This document shows positions 45,262-57,180 of a stretch of DNA of 64,000 nt, one piece after another. Source of the DNA: Scytalidium lignicola (Eukaryota > Ascomycota > Leotiomycetes). The position numbers and the translations under genes are program-made. The first letter of the stretch is position 1. Each line of letters begins with the position of its first letter. The notes beneath the pieces are model-generated. The model saw only the letters and a list, made by a program, of their open reading frames with translations. It was not told the DNA's origin and did not search any database. Location: the NCBI GenBank assembly GCA_002812745.2, contig NCSJ02000002.1, positions 186,001 through 250,000 on the forward strand. The letters run 5' to 3'.

Positions 45262-45642
45262 GGAATAAAAATAAGGTGTGTGAGTGTAGCATTTAATTCG
45301 GGATTGGGTGGTAGGAAGGACNTTTTATTTTATTTATTATTTGTGTTTATGGTCACAGGAACGTAGGGAGTAACGGTCTTTATTATGACGCGGGGAAAAA
45401 AGGAAGTATTGGCACTTCCATGGAATGAGAGAATACCCAAAGACGGTAAAGCATTGACTTGTGTCTTTCTTTTATTTATTTATTTTATTAATTGATCTAT
45501 TCCTTTTCTATCTCAACTTACTACATAGCCTTTCGACTCATGCCTAATTCTCCTTTTACCTGTTTCATATATCATATACAACGTAGCAAACTACATGAGC
45601 ATTACATCACGCGATATTTCAATTCAACTCAATTCAATTCAA
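45262..45642. other. Convergent 3' region before PRP16
   Basis: The 380 AT-rich bases include TTTA repeats at about 45470-45490, an N at 45322, and poly-T/A stretches suited to 3' ends. No gene seen. Confidence 0.4.
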
Positions 45643-48600
45643 TTAGAAACCCCTCCCAGTCCTCTTAACCACCGGTCTCCTGACTGCTCCATGAGCAGCA
45701 ACCTTCTTCACAACTGTCGCCGGCGCTTTCTTGACTGCCCTCTCCTTCTCGCTCTCCAGCCGCTGCTGCTCTCTCGCCTTATCCTCCGCCATCTTAGCCT
45801 CGATCTCAATCTTCCGGTTGAATTCAACCTCCGTAATGCGCTTCTCCCGTGCCGAGTACCCCTTTTCCTTAACCGAGTAGAAGACACCACCTAACTCAGC
45901 CAGCCAGTGCGGATCCACCGATGTGACCGTTGACATGTACTCCTTGGACGTGAGGATTAGCTCGTGGTAGACAACGTAGTCAGGTAAGTATCCTAGACCA
46001 TACAGAGCGCTGGTCGGGTGCAGCTGGACGGTGACGCTGGTGCGCAGGTTGACGTACTCGCCGATACCCCTGACTTTGGCCGCCTGGTGGTAGTAGCCGG
46101 AACAGATGCACTTGCGAATAACATCCCAGTCGGTGCCGCAGCTGACAAGAGTCATCTGCTGCATCTTGATGATGTCGAGAAGCTGGTCACGGATCTCTTT
46201 GGCTCGGCGCAGCGATTTTGGGTGCAGGAAGTGTCGTGTGCACCAGGCGTCCGAGAAGCCGTTCGCTTTCCATTGTGAATAGACGTGCAGAAACGTCAGG
46301 TGGTCTGATTCAGGTACGAAGAACTTCTCTCGCGCAGCATCGGATTCCTCCATGCGTTCCTTGGGTCTGTAGAAGACGTTGGGTACCGACAGCATGGATA
46401 CTATTGTGAGCATTTCCTCGCTGCAGCCGTAGTCCTCCGAGGTAATGAGAAGCTTGGCCAGTGGGGGATCCATAGGGAAGGCGGTCATTTTCTTGCCTAT
46501 GTCAGTCAGCTCACCTAGGTTGTCGATGGCCCCGAGGGCCCAGAGGTCGAAAAGAGAGGTAGTAATCGTGTCTTGGGGTGGTGGATCCATGAAATCGAAG
46601 TCCAGCAGGTCCTTCACGCCTAGGGACTTTAACAAAAGAACGGTGTTGCTGAGATTGGTGCGTTGGATTTCCGGAATGGTTTGGATGTATAATTCGTCCT
46701 TGAAGGCTTGTTCGGTGAAAAGATGGAATGCTTTTCCAGGGCCAGTTCGCCCTGCTCGGCCTGCTCGTTGGGAAGCGTTTGCCTGTGAGATGGGCGTGAT
46801 CTGTAATGTGTCCATTCCCATCCTCGGATTATAGACCTTGAGTTTAGAGTAGCCAGCATCGACAACATACATGATCCCATCCACTGTCAAACTAGTTTCG
46901 GCAATATTTGTTGCTACGATAACCTTCCTCACACCAGGTGCAGCTTTGTCAAAGATTTTTGCTTGTAAATCCGCTGGCATCTGACTGTAGATAGGCAAGA
47001 TGCTGAGTTTTGGGGGGTCATTCAGTGCATTCAGCCGTTCCTGAATTAACTCACAGGTTGCCTCAATATCCTCCTGTCCTGTCATAAACACGAGGATATC
47101 ACCTAGTCCCATTGAGACATGGATAGCCAAAACCTGCTGGACTGCCTGATCGACGTAGTCCTCTACCGGTGATCTGTGAAACATGATATCGACTGGGAAC
47201 GTCCGTCCAGGTATGAAAAACTCAGGAGCTCCACCATAGAAGTCCGAGAAGCGCTTCGAATTCATTGTCGCTGACGTTACGATCAGTTTAAGATCCCGCC
47301 GACGTGCTAATACCTTCTTAAACAAGCCCATAAGAACGTCAGTGTTCAACGCTCTCTCATGTGCTTCGTCCATAATAACACATGAGTACCTGTCAAGGTC
47401 TGGCTCATTGAGCGACTCTCGTAGTAAAACACCATCAGTCATATATTTGATCTTCGTATCTTTACTTGTGCAATCCTCAAATCGAATGGCATAACCAACA
47501 GTACTGCCCAACTCACATTCCATCTCTTCAGAAACCCGTTTCGCTACACTCATTGCTGCAACTCTTCTGGGTTGTGTGCACCCTATTAGACCAATCTTTG
47601 CATAGCCATCTTCATATAAGAATTGCGTTAACTGAGTAGTTTTCCCTGAACCTGTCTCACCAACGACAATAACCACCTGGTTATCTCGAATAACCCTAAG
47701 CAAATCCTCTCGAACGGCAAAGGCCGGTAAAAACTCCCGCTGCTCCTTTAACGTCTTGCTTTGACTAAAGTTACTGGCACCTTCACTTTTTTTCATATGC
47801 GATCCAAACTTGTTACTGCTCTTGTTTTCTTCCTCTCCTGGAATATGTGCTGCGCTGTCTCCTTCGTCCTCTTTAACGCCCATGAGATTTCCTAGCGCAG
47901 TACCGGCCATGCTAGTAGCCTCCTGGGCTTGCTTTTGCCGTTCCCTCTGCTGACGTCTTTCCTTCACAACCTTACTTCCCTTGCGACTGAATACAGCCAT
48001 GTCACTCTGGTAGTCTCGAACGGCAGGTACAGGCTCCAGCTGTTTGGAAAACACCGTTCTCCCATCGAGGAAAGGAGGCTTGAGATCATGCACGAGTAGA
48101 TGCACTCGCGTTGCTTCCTCGTCATCTTCGAAATCATCACCAAAATCTCGCCGTTGGGCTACCCCGGATGTAAGCATTCGATTGGTCTCCCAGGCGTCGA
48201 CATCTTTTTGTTTCTGCGCTGCTCGTGCGGTTATGCGCTTGCCAATTTTCTTTTCAGTCAAGGCAGCCTCTCGTTGCTGTTCAGCCCATGAGCTATCATA
48301 GGAGCCAAAAGGATTATGGGATTCATCCCCAAAGGTATGGCCAAATTCATCTGCAACATACCAGTCCCTGTCCAGCGCATTGGAATCTTCCTCGTTCACA
48401 AGTGGCTCTGGGCCGTCGAACTCTTCTTGATGGGGTTTCGAACGCGACACAGGATTATATCTTAGTCTTGCTTGTGGTGTTGATGCCCGAGATCCATTTG
48501 GGACCCGGCTTTGAGATCTAGAATATACAGGAGTTGAATGTCCATTCTGAGTAGAAGGCCTCGATGGAATGGCGAAGCGATCGTCGGATTGTAATGGATT

Positions 48601-48660
48601 AAAATTTATCTTTCTCCGCTTGGGACTATGTTCCCGCTCCTCTATTTCATCCCTGGCCAT
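45643..48660 (-). CDS. PRP16: DEAH-box spliceosomal ATPase Prp16 (DHX38)
   Basis: A single-exon gene of 1005 residues. Prp16 remodels the spliceosome after the first transesterification. The hydrophilic N-terminus holds the Prp16-type block [28 protein letters not shown]. The helicase core follows: motif [11 protein letters not shown] (about 337), DEAH ([10 protein letters not shown], about 429), [15 protein letters not shown], a RecA2 domain with [13 protein letters not shown] and [12 protein letters not shown], then the winged-helix, ratchet and OB regions ([13 protein letters not shown], and [14 protein letters not shown] just before it). The [19 protein letters not shown] insert distinguishes Prp16 from Prp2, Prp22 and Prp43. 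The C-terminus is basic ([14 protein letters not shown]). It is divergent from the Tls1-type gene. Confidence 0.96.
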   Translation of the reverse strand: MARDEIEEREHSPKRRKINFNPLQSDDRFAIPSRPSTQNGHSTPVYSRSQSRVPNGSRASTPQARLRYNPVSRSKPHQEEFDGPEPLVNEEDSNALDRDWYVADEFGHTFGDESHNPFGSYDSSWAEQQREAALTEKKIGKRITARAAQKQKDVDAWETNRMLTSGVAQRRDFGDDFEDDEEATRVHLLVHDLKPPFLDGRTVFSKQLEPVPAVRDYQSDMAVFSRKGSKVVKERRQQRERQKQAQEATSMAGTALGNLMGVKEDEGDSAAHIPGEEENKSSNKFGSHMKKSEGASNFSQSKTLKEQREFLPAFAVREDLLRVIRDNQVVIVVGETGSGKTTQLTQFLYEDGYAKIGLIGCTQPRRVAAMSVAKRVSEEMECELGSTVGYAIRFEDCTSKDTKIKYMTDGVLLRESLNEPDLDRYSCVIMDEAHERALNTDVLMGLFKKVLARRRDLKLIVTSATMNSKRFSDFYGGAPEFFIPGRTFPVDIMFHRSPVEDYVDQAVQQVLAIHVSMGLGDILVFMTGQEDIEATCELIQERLNALNDPPKLSILPIYSQMPADLQAKIFDKAAPGVRKVIVATNIAETSLTVDGIMYVVDAGYSKLKVYNPRMGMDTLQITPISQANASQRAGRAGRTGPGKAFHLFTEQAFKDELYIQTIPEIQRTNLSNTVLLLKSLGVKDLLDFDFMDPPPQDTITTSLFDLWALGAIDNLGELTDIGKKMTAFPMDPPLAKLLITSEDYGCSEEMLTIVSMLSVPNVFYRPKERMEESDAAREKFFVPESDHLTFLHVYSQWKANGFSDAWCTRHFLHPKSLRRAKEIRDQLLDIIKMQQMTLVSCGTDWDVIRKCICSGYYHQAAKVRGIGEYVNLRTSVTVQLHPTSALYGLGYLPDYVVYHELILTSKEYMSTVTSVDPHWLAELGGVFYSVKEKGYSAREKRITEVEFNRKIEIEAKMAEDKAREQQRLESEKERAVKKAPATVVKKVAAHGAVRRPVVKRTGRGF

Positions 48661-49861
48661 GTTTGCGGGTCAAATTTACGACGTTCGAAGTCGAAGCACT
48701 TTTGATGTTAGTTTACCACAAACCGTTTATTTTCACGAGAGACGGGAAGGCTGATAGAAGTTACGGCGCCACTTATGGCTAACCGACCACCGAAGTGTCA
48801 GCCTCACTCTCCCATCACATGATTTACGCTCTTAAAACGCTACAGAGGTTTATTGAGGCAACCGTAAATTCTGCAACTATACTTTTTTGCTCTGCTCAAG
48901 CTCTTCACCAGTCAACAACCACAATTTCAATGACTTCTGCCCTCCAACTCCAGATATTTATGGTCCCTCTCTCAATGTAAGCATTTGATTCCTTGAGTTC
49001 TGTTATTTATTCCTAGAAATCTATGCAAGTGGAAATAGAATTGCAATGCACAAGAAAGACATGATGATATCCCAACACCCAAATTATCTTTAGGAAGAGC
49101 CGTCTTAGGTCGCTTTCAACTGTATATCTCGTTACTGCTCTTCCCTTAGGTCACAATATCCTTATCTGAGTGGACGGCTGTAGGCATCGTCATATGCTGG
49201 CCCCCTTGGAGAGGATCTTTGATTGACGGGAATGGGAAGGACTAGATGGTTGGAGTGAACGGTGCTTATAACTGGGGTTTCTGAGAAGCTTTTATTGTGA
49301 TGAGGAATAGATGAGACTTGCTATTGAATGCAACTGGACCGGGAAACAATGATTGCGTGCTGACACATTATAGGATGATCGGAAATAGAACATGAAAGTC
49401 GTGCGAGCTATGAAAGACTACTATAATATATGGGATACAGTTGTGCGCAGAAGGTATTTTGATGGTATACGGTAAGAGGAAGGTATTGGCAAGATTCACG
49501 CTCTGTGATTCTGGAGAATTTTGCAGCACGGCCGACGGTAACTGTTAAGTCTTGGCATGAGTACAATAACGTTGTGTTCATAGTGATTTTATTTATTACG
49601 TCTGGATTGCACGACTCGTAAATAGGTGTATAGGTAATTGAAGAGCTTAGCTTCAAGGTTTAAACTCTACATATGATTTAATATGACAGTATACTACAAT
49701 CTTCCCGGCTAAAAGTCGTTCAGTTTGTGCGGATGATACTTCGCGACATGTAAATTTGAGATGGTTCCCAAATCAAGCTAGCCTCGCTACCCCAGACTTC
49801 AAGCATCTCGACCTCTTGTCTACTTCGTAGGACTTCAAATGTAATCAAATATGTCCCAGCC
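48661..49861. promoter_or_regulatory. Divergent promoter region, PRP16 / TLS1-type gene
   Basis: About 1.2 kb. Apart from promoters, there is a possible tiny spliced frame: ATG at 48930, a GTAAGC donor at 48977, and exon 2 at 49150-49183, totalling 26 codons. It is too short to call a gene. No other coding signal. Confidence 0.4.
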
Positions 49862-51195
49862 ATGAAGATGGCATCCGATTCCCAAATTGAATCTAATGCA
49901 ACCCCGGCTACAGGCTCCGAAATATTGAAGCCAATTTTTCATCGCCCAAACAAGAAGCGCAAAATATATCGACGACAACACTCGGACGAGGATGTGGAAT
50001 CAACGTCTCCCACACCATTAGAACCACAACCACAAAGCCTTGATGAGTTGATTGCTAGTTCATCAGTACCTTTGTCTGCCCATGCCAGACTCTCGGCAGG
50101 TGGCGAAGCGACAGATGAGGATGGGGATAGAGGGAAGGTATCAATGGCGGAACTCTTAAGGTTGCGCAAATTGAGGAAACAGAGGGTTGGGGGAGTGGAA
50201 TTTCGAGCCGAGAGTGTAAACCGACATGGAGTCCTACAACATGTGGAGGACGATCGAAGTGCATATGAGACAGAGCCTAGGGGTGGAGAAGTAGTTCCAG
50301 CTGTTGCTGCTGTGAGGAAGTTTGCCCCTCAAACGGGGACGGTGGGAGATGTGAACAAACACATGTGAGTACGGTTTGATTCTATAACCCACCTATACCT
50401 TCATATTTAAGATCCTCCATCGCTCCGAATAAGATACGTTGAACCGTCACTGACAAGGAAAGGATGGCATACGTAGATTCTGAAATGGCTAGACGACGCT
50501 CTCAAACTTTGATGGCTAATACTGCTCAAAATTTGGCTTCTTCATCTAACATTTCGTCAATATCGGGCCCAGGAAAAGAAATAAGGCCTCACGGTGGAAC
50601 TACAATGATAAAGGAGTCTCCTCAGGCTGTTGTAAACGGCAAACACGGCTTAGCAGAAGTCGCAGCTGAAAGGCAGCCTGCGGCTCTCGGGAAATTACTG
50701 GAAATTGACCTCGGAGAGGAATCACGCACACGAAATGTCGAGCTAACAAATCAGGCAAGACGAAGGTTAGACGGAGAGGAGATTGAAGGCGATTCCGGAT
50801 CAGGATCAAGTGGGCCGCAAAATAAGGTCCGGCTGGGCAGGGATGGGAAGCCTTGGAGAGGACGAAAAAGACGAGGGAGTGACGATATCAAGAGAGATAA
50901 GTTGGTGGATGAAGTCTTACGAGAGAACAGGTTGGAAATTTACGAACCGCCACCGTCTGCTGCCGAGATCGAAGATGATCAAGCAGCTGATGACCGTATT
51001 GCCGAAGAGTTCAAACGCGAATTCTTGGATGCTATATCAGCTCGGCACAGAAAAAAGAACCCACCTGCGCAGGCGTCAGGCAGAGGACCGGGAGGCAAAA
51101 AGGAGGAGGAGGTCTTGAAAGGACCGAAGCTGGGCGGCAGTCGGAGTGCGAGAGCTGCGATGAGAGACCAAATGCTGAAGAATGCGAAGAAGTAA
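49862..51195 (+). CDS. Tls1/C9orf78 family (hepatocellular carcinoma-associated antigen 59) protein
   Basis: Exons 49862-50364 and 50463-51195 give 411 residues. The family is nuclear and spliceosome-associated; in fission yeast Tls1 acts on splicing of telomere-related transcripts. Conserved pieces are FHRPNKKRKIYRRQ, VSMAELLRLRKLRKQRVGGVEF, RKFAPQTGTVGDVNKHMMAYVDSEMARRR (formed across the 98-base intron), then DKLVDEVLRENRLEIYEPPP and ADDRIAEEFKREFLDAI. The C-terminus is basic with GGKKEEEVLKGPKLGGSRSARAAMRD. The intron removes a GTGAGT...AAAG segment, splitting a Met codon as AT/G. The start could also be the second Met (49868). A short 238-base gap separates it from MPH1 on the same strand. 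Confidence 0.9.
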
Positions 51196-51433
51196 TGTGC
51201 TTGGTTTATGCCTATGTTAGATTAATTAGGTTATGTAGATTCCACACGATAGCTACAATGTTGTGAATTATTTTGGCCATGCATTAAATCAAGAATCGGA
51301 GCATAGACATCGTGATATATTCGCCGATAAGAGTTTCACGTGATACCGTTCCACCTCGCGATAAGGAAACGCGTCTCCTCTATTATTTCGTGTCTGGTTA
51401 CCAATTGCAAAAGAAGCACTCCGGCAGCAAACT

Positions 51434-54400
51434 ATGGATGTAGATGAATTTGATTATATACCGGATGAGGATTTGATTGAGGCATTTAGTTCACAAGATC
51501 TTCCTCAGTATCCGCGCAAACGGCGGAAAATTGCTAGAGAATCGGATAGTGACAGTTGCGGAAGCAGCACAGGTGGAGATGATAGCGAGAACGATGACCA
51601 CGAGGGGACAAAGAAGAAGAAGAAATATCGGATCCATATTGGAACACACGATATTCCTGAAACGACATTTGTTAGAGCGACCCAAGCCGAAGCTATGCTT
51701 GATTCCAGTCCTTACAGGATAAGAGGGGCGATAATCAAGAAATCACAGCCTCAACCACCTAAACCTCCCCCAAACAGGAATGGTCCTCCGACGTCTGCAG
51801 TAATCTCACAGAAGAAAAACACAGAAGTATCTAACTATGATATTGCACAAGAACTCGAGGACTTACCATCAGATGCTTTCATGTCTTCTCCAGAACCTGA
51901 ACGAGCAGTGCCAAGGCGGATGATTGCAGGGTCATCTTCTTTTACAGGTTCACAGCAAGCTTCACAGCGTCTCGCTACCTCCCAAAGTAGTCTTCATCAA
52001 ACCACTCTCTTCGGGGGCCGTGTTGCTGAAGAACCAGTCCCTGCATCTCAGACGAAGAAGGCACACAATTACCGAGTTGATAAAGCACCAGAGCCTCCGA
52101 CACATCATGTTCTGGATTTAGAGGCACTGAAAACTTGGATATATCCAACAAATATAGGGACAGTCCGAGATTACCAATATAGCATTGTTAAAACTGGTTT
52201 GTTTAGCAATTTGTTAGTGGCCCTGCCAACTGGACTTGGAAAGACTTTCATTGCCGCAACTATAATCCTGAACTTTTTTCGCTGGACAAAAGATGCCAAG
52301 ATTGTATTTGTCGCCCCAACAAAGCCCTTGGTTGCTCAGCAAATCGATGCCTGTTACAATATTGCAGGAATACCTAGGTCGACGACATCAATGCTTACCG
52401 GTGGCATTGTGCCAGCGGTGAGGGCGGAGGAATGGGAATCGAAGCGTGTGTTCTTCATGACACCTCAAACGCTAGATAACGACTTGAGAACAGGCATAGC
52501 AGATCCAAAGAAGATTGTCCTTTTAGTGATCGATGAAGCACATCGAGCTACTGGTAATTATTCTTATGTTAAGGTTGTTCAGTTTATCCGTCGTTTTAAT
52601 CAAAGTTTTCGTGTGCTTGCCTTGACTGCAACTCCCGGGTCAAGTGTTGAAGCGGTTCAAGAGGTTATAGATGGCCTAGAAATAGCAAAGGTAGAAATTC
52701 GGACCGAGGACTCCATCGATATCCAACAGTTTGTACATCAACGAAAAATTGAGCAGGTACTTCTGGACCCATCAGATGAGATGCTCATGATTAAAGAACT
52801 ATTTTCGAAAGCATTGCAACCTCTTGTCAATAGTTTATGCTCTCAAAATGCCTACTGGAATAAGGATCCTATGTCACTCACACCATTTGGTCTGATACAG
52901 GCTAGAAAGGCCTGGTTCGCATCCGAGGCTGGTAGGAGAGCCTCAATGGGACTGAAAGGCATGATGATGGGCTTATTTACGATACTGGCAAGTGTTGCCC
53001 ACAGCATCAAACTTCTTAACTACCACGGCATTGGTCCGTTCTATTCATCTATGAAAGAGCTTAGAGAAGTAGAGGGAAACAAAGGGGGTAAGTATCGACG
53101 CCAAATTCTCGATAGCCAAGATTTCCAAAAAATGATGGATAGAATAAAGCTCTGGTTAAGTAAAGACGATTTCGTGGGCCATCCCAAGCTCACCTATCTT
53201 TGCGATACCATCCTAAATCATTTTCTAGATGCTGGGGAAGGCAGGCTACCCGAAGGTGCTCCGCCATCAAGCACTCGAGTAATTGTCTTCTCCGAATTCA
53301 GGGACAGTGCTGAGGATATATCTCGAGTCTTGAATAGACACAAGCCAATGATTAGATCCTCTGTGTTTGTAGGGCAGGCAGACTCTAAACGCTCAGAGGG
53401 GATGAATCAGGCAAAGCAGCTTGAGACGATTCGTGACTTCAAATCCGGAAAACTGAACGTTCTGGTTGCTACATCCATCGGTGAGGAAGGTCTTGACATC
53501 GGGCAAGTTGATCTCATTGTTTGCTATGATGCATCGGCATCTCCTATCCGAATGTTGCAGCGTATGGGACGTACTGGAAGAAAAAGAGCGGGAAATATCG
53601 TTTTGTTATTGATGCGTGGCAAGGAGGAAGAGTCTTTTGTGAAGGCCAAGGACAACTACGAACAGATGCAGAAGATGATTAGCTCTGGTGCAAGATTTAA
53701 CTTTCGGCATGACCTTTCCTCCCGAATTGTCCCTCGAGAAATACAACCTGATATAGACTTGAGAATAATCGACATTCCACCTGAGAATACTCAAGACAAT
53801 TCCTTACCAGAGCCCAAACGTCGAGCAAGGAAAGCACAAAAGCGACCGGCTAAGAAGTTTCATATGCCTGATGGCGTCGAGAAAGGGTTCCGAAAAGCAT
53901 CAGGATTATCAGATGACGAGGGAGCCTTGCAAAGGTTCGGGATAACCAAAATTACCACCAAGGCAGAACCGGAAACTAGCAAAGCTATGCCTCTATATAC
54001 ATTAGAGTCGGTTCTTCTTAGTCCCGCGGAAACGCATGAACTAGAAGAGCGTTATCGAAGCATCTCTGGTAATGATTTGCAGGAGGTCAGTATGCCTGAT
54101 CTAACAGCCCAACCAAAATTCCAACGGTCATTGGGTCCAGCAGTCAATGTTCCACACAGTGACTATACGAAAAGATGTGTCAAGTTATTCAAAACACTGG
54201 GAAGTTCTCAACGTCATGAGGATAGGTGGACTAAACCTTATGGAGATGAAGAACCAAGTAGCTCCATATTCTCTTCCCCGTCAATGCAAATTAGTGAAAC
54301 CCACGGGGTGACTGTGACTAGCCATACCAAGATATCTACTTCTGCAAATCGAAGACAGCCACGACGAGAAGTGATCCCTGTATTGGATGATCAGCCAAAG

Positions 54401-54928
54401 CTGCCCGCTCAATCAAGAAAAAGACAAAAGTCTCAGCTACAACGGACACGCTTATCTCGCAATGAAAGTGACAGTGATGGTGAAGACATAGGATATGGTA
54501 ATCACCAGCATTTTGTAGTATCCAGCTATCCAGAAGAAAGCTTCATGAGGGGCGAGGAAATAAGAGATAGTGAGACAGCTTCAGAAGATTATTGCATGGA
54601 TGAACCTGGCAGCTTAGATGACTTTATCGTTGCTACTGGTCAAGTAATATCATCCGCTCCAACTAGAAGGAGTAGTATCTCATCGCAATCCTCTGTACCA
54701 ATTGCGGATGAGACCCATAAATCAGGTCCTTTCTTCAAAAGGACTCAGATCAGAGCAAGTCAAGATTCGGAAGATGACATGCCTGATATTACACGATTTC
54801 TTGAGACAAAGAGACGGGATGATTCGCGCGGATCGCTAGAAGAGATTGACAGCGAGGAAAATGTAGCAAAACCTGGTGGACAAAGGAGTAAAGGGCGGAG
54901 GATAGTTGAAGATGACAGTGATGAATGA
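51434..54928 (+). CDS. MPH1: ATP-dependent DNA helicase Mph1 (FANCM family)
   Basis: A single exon encodes 1164 residues, in the usual range for filamentous fungi. Mph1 is a 3'-5' helicase that remodels replication forks and unwinds D-loops during recombinational repair. The N-terminus is acidic and starts [18 protein letters not shown]. Helicase motifs: [12 protein letters not shown] (about 264), [14 protein letters not shown] ([14 protein letters not shown], about 366), [10 protein letters not shown], then [16 protein letters not shown] and [12 protein letters not shown] (about 708). Between the RecA domains lies the long FANCM-type helical insertion. The C-terminal 350 residues are low in conservation and acidic, ending [20 protein letters not shown] at 51336-51343, about 95 bases upstream, is a candidate promoter element. 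Confidence 0.96.
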   Translation: MDVDEFDYIPDEDLIEAFSSQDLPQYPRKRRKIARESDSDSCGSSTGGDDSENDDHEGTKKKKKYRIHIGTHDIPETTFVRATQAEAMLDSSPYRIRGAIIKKSQPQPPKPPPNRNGPPTSAVISQKKNTEVSNYDIAQELEDLPSDAFMSSPEPERAVPRRMIAGSSSFTGSQQASQRLATSQSSLHQTTLFGGRVAEEPVPASQTKKAHNYRVDKAPEPPTHHVLDLEALKTWIYPTNIGTVRDYQYSIVKTGLFSNLLVALPTGLGKTFIAATIILNFFRWTKDAKIVFVAPTKPLVAQQIDACYNIAGIPRSTTSMLTGGIVPAVRAEEWESKRVFFMTPQTLDNDLRTGIADPKKIVLLVIDEAHRATGNYSYVKVVQFIRRFNQSFRVLALTATPGSSVEAVQEVIDGLEIAKVEIRTEDSIDIQQFVHQRKIEQVLLDPSDEMLMIKELFSKALQPLVNSLCSQNAYWNKDPMSLTPFGLIQARKAWFASEAGRRASMGLKGMMMGLFTILASVAHSIKLLNYHGIGPFYSSMKELREVEGNKGGKYRRQILDSQDFQKMMDRIKLWLSKDDFVGHPKLTYLCDTILNHFLDAGEGRLPEGAPPSSTRVIVFSEFRDSAEDISRVLNRHKPMIRSSVFVGQADSKRSEGMNQAKQLETIRDFKSGKLNVLVATSIGEEGLDIGQVDLIVCYDASASPIRMLQRMGRTGRKRAGNIVLLLMRGKEEESFVKAKDNYEQMQKMISSGARFNFRHDLSSRIVPREIQPDIDLRIIDIPPENTQDNSLPEPKRRARKAQKRPAKKFHMPDGVEKGFRKASGLSDDEGALQRFGITKITTKAEPETSKAMPLYTLESVLLSPAETHELEERYRSISGNDLQEVSMPDLTAQPKFQRSLGPAVNVPHSDYTKRCVKLFKTLGSSQRHEDRWTKPYGDEEPSSSIFSSPSMQISETHGVTVTSHTKISTSANRRQPRREVIPVLDDQPKLPAQSRKRQKSQLQRTRLSRNESDSDGEDIGYGNHQHFVVSSYPEESFMRGEEIRDSETASEDYCMDEPGSLDDFIVATGQVISSAPTRRSSISSQSSVPIADETHKSGPFFKRTQIRASQDSEDDMPDITRFLETKRRDDSRGSLEEIDSEENVAKPGGQRSKGRRIVEDDSDE

Positions 54929-55145
54929 TATATTAAAGGGGGATAAATTCTTGAGCTTGGCGTTAAAATTCAGGTCGAATATTATCGCGCAAATACTGCA
55001 GGGAAATCGGCGTCCAACATAAAACGGAAATTAACTTGTGTGACTGGTCTTTAATTATGATTCCTCTATTTAGTTCTTACAACCTCTATCAGTTGATAAA
55101 ATAAATCTATATATTCACCATTATTTTTTACCCTTGAAAAATATT

Positions 55146-56428
55146 TTAATCCTTCCATCCCAAGCGATCTCCTATAACTCTGACAACATACACCAGTCCC
55201 AGCAATACTGGAACCTCAATCAACGGCCCCACAGTAGCAGCTAAGGCCTGGTCACTATTTGCCCCATAAGTAGCAACTGCGACGGCAATGGCTAACTCAA
55301 AATTGTTACTAGCAGCGGTAAAACTCTGCGTTGCAGCTATCTTATATCCAAATCCAAGCTTACGCGTAACAAGTAATGTCAGAGAGAAGATGATTGCAAA
55401 GTAAACGACTAGAGGAGCAGCGACTCTAAGTACCGAAGTGATCTGATGGACTACTCTTTTCCCTTGTGATGCGAACAGAACCAGGATTGTGAATAGAAGA
55501 CCAATTAGTGACCAAGGTGCCGCAAATTTCAGGAAAACTTCATCGTACCATCTCGGGCTAAGAATTTTCCTGATCGAGAATCGTGTGACTATAGCTGCAG
55601 CCAGTGGAATTCCCAGGAAGGCACCAACACTTTTTGCGACATCATGATAATCAACCTCTAATGTACCTTTCTGCTGACTGATCACTTCGATAAAGAAGAT
55701 AGCCAGGGGAGCATATAGAACCATTTGGAGCAGCGAGTTGATTGCGACCAGGATGGCGCAGTATTCGCTATCGCCTCCTGCTAGGCCAGTCCATATGAGT
55801 ACCATTGCTATACATCGAGCAAGGCCAACCAGAATTAGACCGTCGCGGAGCTCCGGCTTGTCTGGAAGGAAAGCCCATGCTAGTCCTAGCTTGTAGATTG
55901 TTAGTACGAGTGTTGAATATACGGGGTATAGATATCTTACCATCACAAACGGAGCCACTATCCAGTTCACAAAAATGCTGAATGCGATCTGTGTCCAAAC
56001 TGCTCGTTTGTTGAAGACGTGATGTAAAGTCTCATATTTGATTTTGCAAAGGATGGGGTACATCATGACAAGCAGGCCAACAGCTACCTTCAACGTGAGT
56101 CGAATGTAATAAGCAACATGACAAAGTAGTATAAATGCTTACCAATTGGGACAGAAACACCAACAAACTCCCCACGTTGAAGAGCAGGGCCAGTATTTGG
56201 CACGAAGTTGCCCAAAATAATACCTATCGCCATAGCTAGAACTATCCATACTGCCAAGAATTGATCCAACCATCCTAAACTTTTGAAAGCTGAGGCTTTT
56301 GGAATATGAGACGGCACTTCTGGATCATTGACAATTTGCTTTTCGATATCTCTATCAGCATTTGGCAAGGGACTAACAGGCTCAAATTCTTGAGTAGCTG
56401 TTATAGGAATGTCTCTTATAGGTGCCAT
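55146..56428 (-). CDS. ACR3: Arsenite efflux carrier Acr3
   Basis: Exons 56428-56143 and 56083-55146 give 407 residues, matching the size of yeast Acr3 (Arr3). This is a ten-helix plasma-membrane carrier of the BART superfamily that exports arsenite (and antimonite in some species). The 59-base intron is placed so that the product reads VSVPIAVGLLVMMYPILCKIKYE, the conserved helix region with the essential Cys in LCKI. Other signatures: NWIVAPFVMV, LARCIAMVLIWTGLAGGD, and AATQSFTAASNNFELAIAVAVATYG with the NNFE motif near the C-terminus. A closer AG at GTTGAAG would give the wrong frame. No arsenate reductase or ArsH neighbour is present, so it stands alone. Confidence 0.95.
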
Positions 56429-57180
56429 CGGAGACCAGAATCTAAGAAAAGTCTCTGAAAACAGGGTATAGTGAAAGAAATTTAGGAATTAAAAGTATGA
56501 TAATAAATAATAGCAATGAAAAACTAAGAAAGCATCTCTACTTACCTTTGGATTGTGGTATTGATATAGAACTCCGGGAGACGGCAATTGTATTGACAGA
56601 AGTACGTTTAACAAGCAAAGGTAGTCGTGACTGGCCAATGAAAAGAGAACAGAATGTCACTGTCTTTTATTGCCTCAGGCTACTAGGCCCATTACGAGGC
56701 AAAATTTGAAGGTACGGATGACACAGGAGAAAATCTCTACAAGGAGAAGAGTTCTAAACAGTTCCAAAATTATTGCTAGAATTACAAATAGCACGCTTTT
56801 CTTTGTCAATAGGATAATATAATTTACGCAGTGGTGTTGCCATCCCTAGGCACCGGTCGCGCCAGAAGTAGCGCATACTGCTCAGCTGGAGTTCCCGGAT
56901 CATAATGTCAAGATACCGTTGTCTCTGTCCTTATTAATTGTGTGCACGTATCTCCTTGGGCTTAGCACATATATAATATTCTTCTGTATAGTACAAATCA
57001 ATACACGCATACTTATGTATTTGTAATAACTATCATGTCTGTGAATTACTCTTTCTAATGTAACACTTGAGGAAACCTTCAATCCATTTCTCAAATATAT
57101 CATCATAAGATGCAACAGCGAGACAATTGTCACAAGATTAACCTGTGCTTTAAACTTATTTTTTGGTCTTCGCTTGACCT
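56429..57180. promoter_or_regulatory. ACR3 upstream region and ADE1 3' flank
   Basis: About 750 AT-rich bases between two minus-strand genes. No gene is seen; the arsenite-responsive control region of ACR3 should lie in the part nearest 56429. I found no motif I can name with confidence. Confidence 0.4.
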
